NCBI GenBank assembly: GCA_036390995.1
Contig: DASWAT010000104.1
Location: forward strand, 1-15,965
Reading direction: 5' to 3'
Source: DASQQQ01 sp036390995
Lineage (GTDB): Bacteria; Actinomycetota; UBA4738; HRBIN12
Length of the DNA: 15,965 nt
A model generated the notes under the pieces. The model worked only from the letters and a program-made list of their open reading frames with translations, made no database searches and was not told where the DNA came from. Position 1 is the first letter of the stretch, and every line of letters starts with the position of its first letter. Of the stretch, positions 1-7,464 are shown one piece after another. The position numbers and the translations under genes are program-made.

Positions 1-250
1 CTTGTTCGATGGCTGCAAACATCTCTTCGGGAACGCCGTGGGGCCAGTCCACGGACTGTCGGATCATCCCATCGATCGGTTCCATCGCCTTAGAGATGAT
101 CCTGCCCACGAGATCAGATATGCCGTCAGGGTCTCTCGGGATCGCGGAGGGCAGCGTGCGTTCTAGGATCCAGTCGAATGCCTGCTCAGCCTCTCGCTCC
201 GCCAGGTGCCACGGTTTGCGCGGGATTTCAAGTCGTGATTCACGGAAGCT
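1..250 (-). CDS. Partial CDS of unknown function, cut by the left window edge
   Basis: The complementary strand reads open from 364 down to base 1. From about 250 onward it looks like real protein: charged and amphipathic, with segments such as RKPWHLAEREAEQ, FDWILERTLP and SVDWPHGVPEEMF, and no stop. I do not recognise a family. The start is unresolved. This frame has no ATG near its beginning and only a GTG at 325, deep inside the upstream gene. The best ribosome-binding context (AGGAG, 5 nt before a GTG at 243) is in another frame, which stops after 26 codons at 163; a single-base frameshift between the two would join them. By hand count, bases 1-240 are about 59% GC against about 77% for 301-360, so the gene differs in composition from its neighbour. 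It lies directly after the 252-2147 gene and may be translationally coupled to it. Confidence 0.5.
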
Positions 251-251
251 C

Positions 252-2147
252 CTATCGGCCGAGGGTTGACGTCGGCTGCGCTCGTCGCCGCCGCTGCGCG
301 AGGAGCGCGAGGTAGCCGCCGGCACCGGCGAGCGTGAGGACGAGCAGTCCCGGACCGGCGCCCGTCAGCCGCAGTCCGGCCCGGTCGGCCAGCACGCCCC
401 CGAGCACGGCCGCGGCCGTCCCGAACGCGGGCGCGAGCGCAACGGCGGTCGGACGATCGCGCGCAACGAGCGAGCTCCAGCCGAAGCCGACCAGCGCCAG
501 CACCGCGAGGACGAGCGGCGCGCCGAGCGCGACGCGCGCCGTCGAAGAGTCGAGGGTCTGGTCCGGCGGACCCGTCGTGCGGCCGGCGATCGCGGCGGCC
601 GAGACCGAAACTCCGTCCGCGACGCGCGTGAAGGGACCGTCGAGGGCCCGGCACACCGGCGGCTGGCAGACCGGGCGGCGTGCCTCGTGGCGTGAGTCGA
701 ACAGCGCGATGTCGAACACCACAGGTGCCGGCCTCCCACGCGCGGCACGAGCGGCGTCCGCGGCGGACCGATCCGCGAACGCCGACCACTCCCGCTCCTC
801 GTCGGCCGAGAGCCCGGGCGGCGGCGGCGGGACGATCACGTGCACGTCGGGGATGCGCCCGGGTGGCACGGTCGCCCGGATCACGTTCTGCAGCAGCGTT
901 GCGACGAGCGACATCTGGGTGGAGGGCGGGTCGATCGGGAAGATCCACGGGGTTCCGAGCGGCGTCCCGGACGCGGCCCCCACCGCAACGGCGACCGCGT
1001 CGACCGCCCGGGGCTTGAGGTATGGCTCCTCGCGCAGCCACGCGATCGCAGCTCCGGCCATCATCGCCAGCGTCAGCGCCGCGGCCACGGCGACCATTAG
1101 GCGGCGGCGCGACCAGCGCTCGACGATCGCGGTCACCCCAGCGGCGGCGAGGATCGGGATCGCGTAACCGAACGTGATGAAGCGGTCCGGAGGGAACCAC
1201 GCCGTCACGGCGCCGACGGCGACACCGGCGACCGTCACTGCGAACCACGCGACGAGCGCCCGGCGGACCCAGCCGCGGCATGCGGTGACACCGAAGGCCG
1301 CAAGCGGCACCGACGCCGACAGCGCGTACCGCCACCACCGTTGGATCAGACGGTCGCGGTACGCGTGCGCGAGCGCATCGCCGAGCCCGGCGCGCCGCAG
1401 GAACGCGTCCTGCGAGGTATCGGTCCGGAAGACGGGCGGTCCGGCCAGGAGCAGCACCCAGCCCGCGCCGAAGACCGTCGCTCCCCCGATCGTCGCGGCG
1501 AGCGCCCGCCACGTCTGCTCGCGCTCCCTCGCGAACGCCAGCGCGCCCGCGAGGACCAGCACCGCGGCGCCGACGAGGAAGAACAAGGGGTGAGCGAGCG
1601 CGCCCGCGCCGAGCAGCACGGCGGCCGCGACGACGGATCGGCGAGAGGCGTCGTCCAGGACGACGAGCGCCGCGACGAACACCACCGCGAAGATGAGGTT
1701 GGAGACGTAGCCGGCGACGAGGTGTGTCGCGAACGTTCCCGCAAGCGTGCCCGCCAGGGCCCACCCGATCCGCGAGGCTCCCCCGGTGCGCGCGAGCGCC
1801 GCCGCTGCGGCCCCGATAGCTACGCCGAGCGCGCATTCGACGCCGGCGACGGCGGCGGGTAGCCCCACGCCGGTGCCGAGCGTGACGCCGAGGAGCGCCA
1901 TGGCACCCGGGCGAGGGACGGCCGAGAGCCCATCCGCACCGGCAAGACGCATCCACCAGAGGTACACGGGCGCATCGGGACCGACCGGGTACACGAACCC
2001 GCGCAGCAGGAACAACCCGAGGAACCAGACGTGGAGCCCTCCGGCGAGCGCGGCGAGCAGGAACGCGTCGGAGCGGAACCGAGAGCGGATCAGCGACTGC
2101 CCTCCCGAGGTCGGCCGAACGCTAACAGGGGTTGATGACGCCCGCAA
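252..2147 (-). CDS. Large polytopic membrane protein, possibly GT-C-type glycosyltransferase
   Basis: This is a protein of about 631 residues with many hydrophobic segments. The first lies around residues 28-52 and is followed by a loop with an acidic residue (VYPVGPDAPVYLWW, D58). That layout fits GT-C glycosyltransferases, whose catalytic Asp sits in the first external loop. A less hydrophobic stretch around residues 395-510, with a run of prolines and a C-x(n)-C pair (VCQPPVC), precedes three further hydrophobic segments and a basic tail. No family signature is decisive, so the glycosyltransferase call is inference. The start is uncertain. The TTG at 2147 has no ribosome-binding site; a CTG at 2093 follows GGGAGGG and would give a cleaner N-terminus. 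The gene begins 28 nt after tadC and could be co-transcribed with it, but its GC is far higher (about 78% in 1501-1560 versus 58% in 2221-2280), which suggests a separate origin. Confidence 0.7.
   Translation of the reverse strand: MRASSTPVSVRPTSGGQSLIRSRFRSDAFLLAALAGGLHVWFLGLFLLRGFVYPVGPDAPVYLWWMRLAGADGLSAVPRPGAMALLGVTLGTGVGLPAAVAGVECALGVAIGAAAAALARTGGASRIGWALAGTLAGTFATHLVAGYVSNLIFAVVFVAALVVLDDASRRSVVAAAVLLGAGALAHPLFFLVGAAVLVLAGALAFAREREQTWRALAATIGGATVFGAGWVLLLAGPPVFRTDTSQDAFLRRAGLGDALAHAYRDRLIQRWWRYALSASVPLAAFGVTACRGWVRRALVAWFAVTVAGVAVGAVTAWFPPDRFITFGYAIPILAAAGVTAIVERWSRRRLMVAVAAALTLAMMAGAAIAWLREEPYLKPRAVDAVAVAVGAASGTPLGTPWIFPIDPPSTQMSLVATLLQNVIRATVPPGRIPDVHVIVPPPPPGLSADEEREWSAFADRSAADAARAARGRPAPVVFDIALFDSRHEARRPVCQPPVCRALDGPFTRVADGVSVSAAAIAGRTTGPPDQTLDSSTARVALGAPLVLAVLALVGFGWSSLVARDRPTAVALAPAFGTAAAVLGGVLADRAGLRLTGAGPGLLVLTLAGAGGYLALLAQRRRRAQPTSTLGR
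2119..2147 (-). promoter_or_regulatory. Possible housekeeping promoter for the 252-2147 gene
   Basis: On the complementary strand TTGCGG (2142-2147) and TAGCGT (2119-2124) are 17 nt apart. This fits a weak sigma-70-type promoter (the -10 keeps TAnnnT). If it is used, the TTG at 2147 cannot be the start codon, and translation would begin downstream, near the GGGAGGG at about 2100. Such matches arise by chance in long sequences. Confidence 0.25.
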
Positions 2148-2175
2148 GGGAGCAGCCGCGGAGATCGCCCCGGCT

Positions 2176-3123
2176 CTACACTCCGAAGAAGTTCTCGTAG
2201 ATCTTGATGACGCCCGGCCCCAGGATCACGATGAACAGCGCCGGCAGGATCAGGAAGATCGTGGGGAACAGGAGCTTCAGCGGCACCTTCTGAGCCGTTT
2301 CCTCCGCTCGCTGGCGGCGCTTCTGCCGAAGCTCCTTCGACTGAGCCCGAAGCACGTTCGCGACCCCAACGCCGTACTTGTCGGCCTGGATGATCGACAG
2401 CACGAACCCATCCAGTTCCTCGACGTCGGTCCGGTCGCTGAGGTGGCGGAGCGCCTCGATCCTGCTCACGCCGATCTGCATCTCCTGGAGCGTGCGACCG
2501 ATCTCCTGAGACAGGGGACCGGGAACGTTCCTGACCACCTGGGCGAGCGCCGCATCGAAGCCCATGCCGGCCTCGACGCTGATCGTGAGCAGGTCCATGG
2601 TGTCGGACAGCGCCTTGCGGATCTCCTTCTGGCGCTTGGAGGCGCGAGTCGAGACAGCGGCGCTCGGCGCCGTGTACCCCACCAACGCGAACAGTACGAC
2701 CGCCATCACCCGGAGGATGCCCGGCAACGGGAGCGCCGGGCTCACCACGACGCCGCCCACCACGCCGACGATGGCGAAGACGACCTTGAACGCCACGATC
2801 CGTTCCGCTGTCAGACCCGGCGGGTTCCCCGCCAGCACGATCAGGCGGTCCGTGCGCTTGTACAGATCCAGGGGCGTGACGCGGGTGATCGAGGAGATGA
2901 CCTTGCCGGCGAACGGAAGCACGAGCCGCTCCAGGGCCGACCTCTTGAGCTGCTCGTGCCGGAAGCTGGCCATGGTCTCCGGAACATCCCCGACCTGCGT
3001 GCGGAGCACCGACACAGCGCGGCGTCGCCCGCTGAGCGCCATCTCCACCACCAGGCCGAGCAACAAGACCGTCACGAACGTGCCGACGAGCGCGAGCGTG
3101 AGCCACACCTGGTTGCTAAACAT
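2176..3123 (-). CDS. tadC: Tad pilus inner-membrane platform protein TadC
   Basis: This 315-residue protein has the type II/IV secretion system F (T2SSF) fold. It has an N-terminal membrane segment (about 7-29), a central hydrophobic pair (about 109-155), a cytoplasmic helical domain (about 165-275) with the typical LSDTMDLLTISVEAGMGFDAA stretch, and a C-terminal membrane segment (about 283-305). In Tad systems TadB and TadC together form the membrane platform that the TadA ATPase acts on to add or remove pilin subunits. Length and layout are normal for TadC. The ATG at 3123 overlaps the 3' end of tadB by 8 nt, so translation is probably coupled. It is the last recognisable pilus gene of the operon. 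Confidence 0.93.
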   Translation of the reverse strand: MFSNQVWLTLALVGTFVTVLLLGLVVEMALSGRRRAVSVLRTQVGDVPETMASFRHEQLKRSALERLVLPFAGKVISSITRVTPLDLYKRTDRLIVLAGNPPGLTAERIVAFKVVFAIVGVVGGVVVSPALPLPGILRVMAVVLFALVGYTAPSAAVSTRASKRQKEIRKALSDTMDLLTISVEAGMGFDAALAQVVRNVPGPLSQEIGRTLQEMQIGVSRIEALRHLSDRTDVEELDGFVLSIIQADKYGVGVANVLRAQSKELRQKRRQRAEETAQKVPLKLLFPTIFLILPALFIVILGPGVIKIYENFFGV

Positions 3124-4099
3124 CGATCTTCACGATCCTTCTCATCACGAAGATGCCTGCGGTCATGAGGCTCCCACCTACGATCAACATGATCTGGCCG
3201 ATGATGTTGTGGAACAGGGGGTTGATGTACTCGGGATTGACGATCACGAGGTACGTGAAGATGCCGAAGGGCAGTGCGGTCAGGATCCCGATCGACCACC
3301 GTCCTTCCGCCGATAGGACCCTCACCTGACGGTGGATGTACGCACGCTCGCGAACCGTGTTGGCAACGATGTCGAGCACCTCCGCCAGGTTCCCACCGAC
3401 CTCCCGTTGGATGTTCACGGCCATGACCGCCCAGTGCATGTCCTCGCTACCGATGCGATCGGCCATCGCCACCATGGCTTCGTCGACCGGCCGACCCAGC
3501 CGGATCTCGGACACCACGCGATGGAACTCGGAGGCGGAGGGCTCGCTGATCTCGTTGGCCACCTGGTCGAGGGACTGGAGGAAGCTGTGCCCGGCTCGGA
3601 GGGAGCTCGCCAGGATCGATAGGACGTCGGCCAGCTGCTCGGACATCTTCTTCTGCCGCTGGCTCCGCGCACGCGCGAGCCAAGCGTACGGGATCAGGCT
3701 CGCGAAGACGGCGACCGCCAGGACGAAGAAGATGTTCCTCAGGAGCAAGGCTCCGAGGACGCCGCCGGCGATGGCGCACACGGCCATGAACGCCACGAAC
3801 TCGCCGGCCTTCATGGGGAGGCCGGCCTGTTCGAGCTTCGCGTCCAGGCGATCGCTGAGACCGCCCACCGCGGCGATCCGCTCCCCCGCCTGGGCCAGTC
3901 CCGCGGGCATCCACAGGGTTTCCTGGGCTTTGCGGTCGGCACGCCGGCCGAGGATGCGGGAGGCGAGGCTCCGCCGCTGCCGCTGTTCCCTGATGGACAA
4001 GATCATCAGGGCAACCAGGAAGGTCGCCACGAAGGCCGCGCCCAGAACGATGGTCAGCCAGGCGTCGGTGCCGAACAGCTTCTGGACCTCGCGGGTCAT
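3116..4099 (-). CDS. tadB: Tad pilus inner-membrane platform protein TadB
   Basis: This 327-residue T2SSF-family protein has an N-terminal membrane segment (about 14-36), a basic linker, a second hydrophobic region (about 101-142), the cytoplasmic T2SSF helical domain (about 152-265, containing LADVLSILASSLRAGHSF and the conserved-type VNIQREVGGNLAEVLD) and two C-terminal membrane segments (about 269-287 and 300-319). It pairs with TadC as the platform that couples TadA to pilus assembly. Its ATG overlaps the tadA stop as ATGA (4 nt), and its own stop overlaps the tadC start, so tadA-tadB-tadC form one tightly coupled block. Length is typical for the family. Confidence 0.94.
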   Translation of the reverse strand: MTREVQKLFGTDAWLTIVLGAAFVATFLVALMILSIREQRQRRSLASRILGRRADRKAQETLWMPAGLAQAGERIAAVGGLSDRLDAKLEQAGLPMKAGEFVAFMAVCAIAGGVLGALLLRNIFFVLAVAVFASLIPYAWLARARSQRQKKMSEQLADVLSILASSLRAGHSFLQSLDQVANEISEPSASEFHRVVSEIRLGRPVDEAMVAMADRIGSEDMHWAVMAVNIQREVGGNLAEVLDIVANTVRERAYIHRQVRVLSAEGRWSIGILTALPFGIFTYLVIVNPEYINPLFHNIIGQIMLIVGGSLMTAGIFVMRRIVKIDV

Positions 4100-5415
4100 C
4101 TGAAGCGACCTCCCTCAGGCGCGAAGATCTCGGGGGCGAGCGTGACCCCGCGCTCGGCCAGATGCTCCACGAACCGCGGACGGAGCCCGGTGGCCTGAAG
4201 GCCCCCGCGGAACTTGCCCTCCTCGTCGATCCCGGCGGCGTAATCGAACAGGAACAGGTCTTGAAGGGTGATGATCTCGCCCTCCATCCCCACGATCTCC
4301 GTGACGTGGGTGATGCGCCGCACCCCGTCCTTCATGCGTGCCTGGTGGACGATCAGATGGAGAGCAGAGGCCACCTGTTCCCTGATCGCCCGGATCCCGA
4401 GGTCCATCCCGGCCATCAGCATCATCGTCTCCACGCGGGACAGCGCGTCGCGTGGCGAATTCGCGTGAACGGTCGAGATCGAGCCGTCGTGGCCGGTGTT
4501 CATGGCCTGCAACATGTCCAGGGCCTCGCCGCCACGGACCTCCCCGACCACGATCCGATCGGGCCGCATGCGCAGGGAGTTCCGGACCAGGTCGCGAACC
4601 GTCACCTCGCCCCGGCCCTCGATGTTGGGCGGCCGGTACTCGAGGCGCACCACGTGCGGCTGCTGGAGCCGGAGCTCCGCCGAGTCCTCGATCGTGACGA
4701 TGCGCTCGTCGTCGGGCAAGAACGATGACAGCACGTTCAGGGTCGTCGTCTTCCCCGCGCCGGTCCCGCCGGAGACCAGGATGTTCAGGCGCCCGCGGAC
4801 GCAGGCGTCCAGCAGCTCCACGGTCTGCCTGGTGAGGGTCCCGAAGGAGATCAGGTCCTCGGCCTGGTACGGCTCGGCGGAGAACTTCCGGATGGTCAGG
4901 CAGGGGCCGTCGATCGCGAGGGGCGGGATGATCGCGTTCACGCGCGAGCCGTCAGGCAGGCGCGCGTCCACGTAGGGCGACGCCTCGTCGACCCGGCGAC
5001 CCACCCTGGCCACGATCTTGTCGATGGTCCGGCGGAGCTGGCTTTCATCGTGGAACTTCGCACCGCTCCAGTAGATCTTGCCGGCGCGCTCGACGTAGAT
5101 GGAGTTGAATCCGTTCACCATGATCTCGGTGACGTCGGGGTCGCGGACGAACGGCTCGAGCGGACCCAACCCTAGGACGCTGTCCCCGATCTGTCGAACG
5201 ATGACGAGCTTCTCCTGCGCGGAGAGGCCCGACTCCTCCTCGTCCAGCAACTCTCGGAGGTGCTGGTGGACGAGGCCCTCGAGCTCGCTGTCGGAGAGCG
5301 TGGCGTCGTAGAGCCGAGGCCCGAGCGTCTCCACCAGACGGTCCTGGACGCGGCTGCGAACGTCCGCGATCCGGTCCTTCTCTGTTGCCTTGGCCAGTCG
5401 TTCTGCGAGCGACAT
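4096..5415 (-). CDS. tadA: Tad pilus assembly ATPase TadA (CpaF family)
   Basis: This 439-residue secretion ATPase powers Flp pilus assembly at the cytoplasmic face of the membrane. The N-terminal domain (1-205) carries the CpaF-type DPDVTEIMVNG segment (92-102). The ATPase core has Walker A GGTGAGKTT (216-224), an Asp box TIEDSAEL (241-248), Walker B RPDRIVVGEVRG (284-295) and a His box STVHANS (314-320). All key residues are present, so the enzyme should be active. Only one such ATPase is seen here; in Tad systems a single TadA can drive both extension and retraction. The ATG at 5415 is supported by GGAGG 8 nt upstream, which overlaps the tadZ stop codon. The 3' end overlaps tadB by 4 nt. 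Confidence 0.97.
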   Translation of the reverse strand: MSLAERLAKATEKDRIADVRSRVQDRLVETLGPRLYDATLSDSELEGLVHQHLRELLDEEESGLSAQEKLVIVRQIGDSVLGLGPLEPFVRDPDVTEIMVNGFNSIYVERAGKIYWSGAKFHDESQLRRTIDKIVARVGRRVDEASPYVDARLPDGSRVNAIIPPLAIDGPCLTIRKFSAEPYQAEDLISFGTLTRQTVELLDACVRGRLNILVSGGTGAGKTTTLNVLSSFLPDDERIVTIEDSAELRLQQPHVVRLEYRPPNIEGRGEVTVRDLVRNSLRMRPDRIVVGEVRGGEALDMLQAMNTGHDGSISTVHANSPRDALSRVETMMLMAGMDLGIRAIREQVASALHLIVHQARMKDGVRRITHVTEIVGMEGEIITLQDLFLFDYAAGIDEEGKFRGGLQATGLRPRFVEHLAERGVTLAPEIFAPEGGRFR

Positions 5416-5427
5416 GTCGTTGTCCTC

Positions 5428-6639
5428 CTACCGCTTGAAGAGGCGCCGTCTCCCCTGGGAAGGCGTCAGCCCGAGCTCGCCCTCCTCGACCGAGGATGGG
5501 CTGATGAACCGCGATGCCATCCGGCGGATGCTGTCGGCGACCTCGGAGTCCGGCTCCTCCAGGACGACGGGCCGTCCCTTGTTCAGGCAGGTGGGCACGA
5601 GGCGGCTGGACGGGATCTTGGTGTCCACCCGGATCTTCATGACCCGCTCCACGTCCTGTGCATCCAGGCCGACCCGGCTGTCGGCCCGGTTCAGGACGAT
5701 CCGGAACCGGTCGCGCGGCAGGCCGATCGTGAGCAGCGTCTCGAGCGCGTTCGACAGGTGCTTGATCCCCACGATGTCGAGCCCCGTCACCAGGCAGATG
5801 ACGTCTGACAGGTCGAAGCACGCCCAGGCGAGGTCGGTGTAGTCGACCGAAGGGTCGACCACGACGAACGCGAAGTTGTTGCGCAGAACCCGCAGGAACT
5901 TGCCCACGGCCTCTCCGCCCGGCGGCTGCGCGGATGGGTCGGGGACCCCGCCGAAGCCCCACAGGTGCTCGGCCAGCTTGGTCCCTTTCGCGAACACGGC
6001 CTCGCGGTCGGCGCCCTCGCCGAGGGAGATCAGGTCCGCCATCTGCTTCACCGGCTCGCGGCCGAAATAGGAGAAGACGTCCCCCATGTCGACGTCGAGA
6101 TCTACCGCCGCAGTCTCCTGCTTCGAGATCTCGGCCAGCGCCGCGGCCAGGTTCGTGGTCAGGAAGGTCTTCCCCACTCCCCCCTTGGAGGCGAACACCG
6201 TGATGATCGAGCCCCGGTGCCTGGGGCTGGCGGCTATCTGCCCCCTCACGTTGCTGACGTTCTCCGTCCACTGGATGGCCCGCTCCACGGCGTCGCGGAG
6301 CTCATCGCTCCCGAGGGTCAGATCCACCACGTCCCGGATCCCGGCCCGCACGGCGGTCGGCAGGAACCCATTCGAGGACTTCTCCCGCACCGCGATGACC
6401 GCGGTCATCGGAGCGGTCCGGCCCACGAACTCGGCCAGGCCGAGCGCGTCGGGCTCCTTCACCTCGGGCGAGAGCACCAGCACCCTGGCCATGTGGTCGG
6501 TCTGCTCCGAGAGGATCTCCTCGGCCGCGATGACGCTCTGCACCCAGCCGACCTCGTCGGTCTCGACCTCCAGCGACCGGGCGAGTGCAGCCCGGAAGGA
6601 CTGAGGCGTTCCCACGGCGATCACGTGCTGCTCGGTCAT
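5428..6639 (-). CDS. cpaE: Tad pilus localisation ATPase TadZ/CpaE
   Basis: This protein of about 403 residues has an N-terminal receiver-like domain (about 1-125) followed by a MinD/ParA-type ATPase. The deviant Walker A motif KGGVGKT is at 152-158, and a second acidic strand VDLDVDMGDV follows at about 179-188. TadZ/CpaE proteins place the pilus machine, usually at a cell pole. The expected phospho-acceptor position of the receiver domain reads VLVLSPEV with no Asp, so it is probably a pseudo-receiver; the ATPase site looks intact. I chose the ATG at 6639 because it overlaps the cpaB stop as ATGA and starts with a normal beta strand. A longer reading to 6711 would overlap cpaB by 76 nt. It is followed 12 nt later by tadA. 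Confidence 0.92.
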   Translation of the reverse strand: MTEQHVIAVGTPQSFRAALARSLEVETDEVGWVQSVIAAEEILSEQTDHMARVLVLSPEVKEPDALGLAEFVGRTAPMTAVIAVREKSSNGFLPTAVRAGIRDVVDLTLGSDELRDAVERAIQWTENVSNVRGQIAASPRHRGSIITVFASKGGVGKTFLTTNLAAALAEISKQETAAVDLDVDMGDVFSYFGREPVKQMADLISLGEGADREAVFAKGTKLAEHLWGFGGVPDPSAQPPGGEAVGKFLRVLRNNFAFVVVDPSVDYTDLAWACFDLSDVICLVTGLDIVGIKHLSNALETLLTIGLPRDRFRIVLNRADSRVGLDAQDVERVMKIRVDTKIPSSRLVPTCLNKGRPVVLEEPDSEVADSIRRMASRFISPSSVEEGELGLTPSQGRRRLFKR

Positions 6640-7403
6640 TTCACGACCTGGGCGTAGGAGATCGGCTTCATGGGCTGGCCGCTCGCGCGTGGCGGCAGAA
6701 GGCCGAGCCACACCGACCCCGTCTCCATCGCGAACACGAAGTGCTGTGAGTCTTCAGGCGAAAGAGCCAGCGTGATGGACATCGAGCCCGGAAGGCTCCC
6801 GGTCTGGGTAGCGCTGTCGCCGTTGAAGACGCCGCCGTTGCTGGACACCGGACGGTAGACGGCCAGGACCTCGGCCGAGGGCACCAACACGACGGTCACG
6901 GTGGGTGCTGTCGACTTGGCCTGGGTCCCGGAGGTCGTCGTGGTGGGGACGTTCTTGAACGTGGAGTAGATCACGACCTGGTCTCCGGTGTTGATCGCCC
7001 CCGCGACCGCTCGGGAGGCATCCAGCGGCACGTTGATCGCCTCCATGCCCTCCGGGATGGCCAGGGCCCCACCGGGGACCGTTCCCGAGACGCGGGCGAC
7101 CGGGATCTGCTCCCCGGCCAAGATGGCCACGCTGTTGTTCTTGCCCCTCAGCTGGTCGACCGAGGTGACGGCGCCGTCGACGACGGCGTCCCTCGGGACC
7201 TGGATGAGCTTGAACTGGTCGTCCTTGATCAGCTGGTCCAGGTTGGTCCTGGCCGGGATGTCCACCTTGGACACGACGACCGCGACCATGGCCCCACCGG
7301 TCTGGGCCTCTTCCTGCACACCACGGGCGTACAGGAACACCCCTGCGGTCGCCAGCGTCGCCAGGACCAACGCCAGCATCACGACGAGCCCTCTACCCTT
7401 CAT
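6636..7403 (-). CDS. cpaB: Flp pilus assembly protein CpaB/RcpC (SAF domain)
   Basis: This 255-residue protein has a single N-terminal membrane anchor (about 5-26) and an extracytoplasmic part. An SAF-type domain (about 39-105, with VSKVDIPARTNLD and ILAGEQIPVARV) is followed by the RcpC/CpaB-type region IPEGMEAINVPLDASRAVAG and INTGDQVVIYST. In diderms CpaB works with the outer-membrane secretin. No secretin is present here, so in this organism it probably acts in the cell wall, for example by guiding the fibre or binding peptidoglycan (inference). The ATG at 7403 has a GGGGGGA ribosome-binding site 5 nt upstream. A possible internal promoter lies in the 57-nt gap before it. The stop overlaps tadZ. 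Confidence 0.9.
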   Translation of the reverse strand: MKGRGLVVMLALVLATLATAGVFLYARGVQEEAQTGGAMVAVVVSKVDIPARTNLDQLIKDDQFKLIQVPRDAVVDGAVTSVDQLRGKNNSVAILAGEQIPVARVSGTVPGGALAIPEGMEAINVPLDASRAVAGAINTGDQVVIYSTFKNVPTTTTSGTQAKSTAPTVTVVLVPSAEVLAVYRPVSSNGGVFNGDSATQTGSLPGSMSITLALSPEDSQHFVFAMETGSVWLGLLPPRASGQPMKPISYAQVVK

Positions 7404-7436
7404 GACTATCCCCCCTGCGTCTTCTCGCTCAGGTGT

Positions 7437-7464
7437 CTTCGGCCGCCGATCGGCCCAGGTTTAG
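7437..7464 (-). promoter_or_regulatory. Possible sigma-28-like internal promoter upstream of cpaB
   Basis: On the complementary strand CTAAAC (7459-7464) is followed after exactly 16 nt by CCGAAG (7437-7442). The TAA inside CTAAAC is also the stop codon of the tadG-like gene. Transcription would begin near 7430, about 27 nt before the cpaB start. The motif and spacing match the other sites of this type in the window, with one change in each half. It lies in the longest gap between genes from tadG to tadC. Confidence 0.4.

Noticed and set aside
252..259. GCCGATAG, a perfect sigma-28-type -10, before the left-edge gene
   Set aside because: No CTMAAG-like hexamer lies 15-17 nt upstream; the element is also the end of the upstream coding sequence.
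163..1956. Long open frame of 597 codons on the complementary strand
   Set aside because: It is Arg/Ala/Gly-rich and lacks hydrophobic pattern; it is a shadow of the 252-2147 membrane protein in another frame, kept open by high GC.
1747..3168. Long open frame of 473 codons on the given strand
   Set aside because: It is antisense to tadC and the polytopic gene and has the His/Arg/Asp-rich composition of an antisense shadow.
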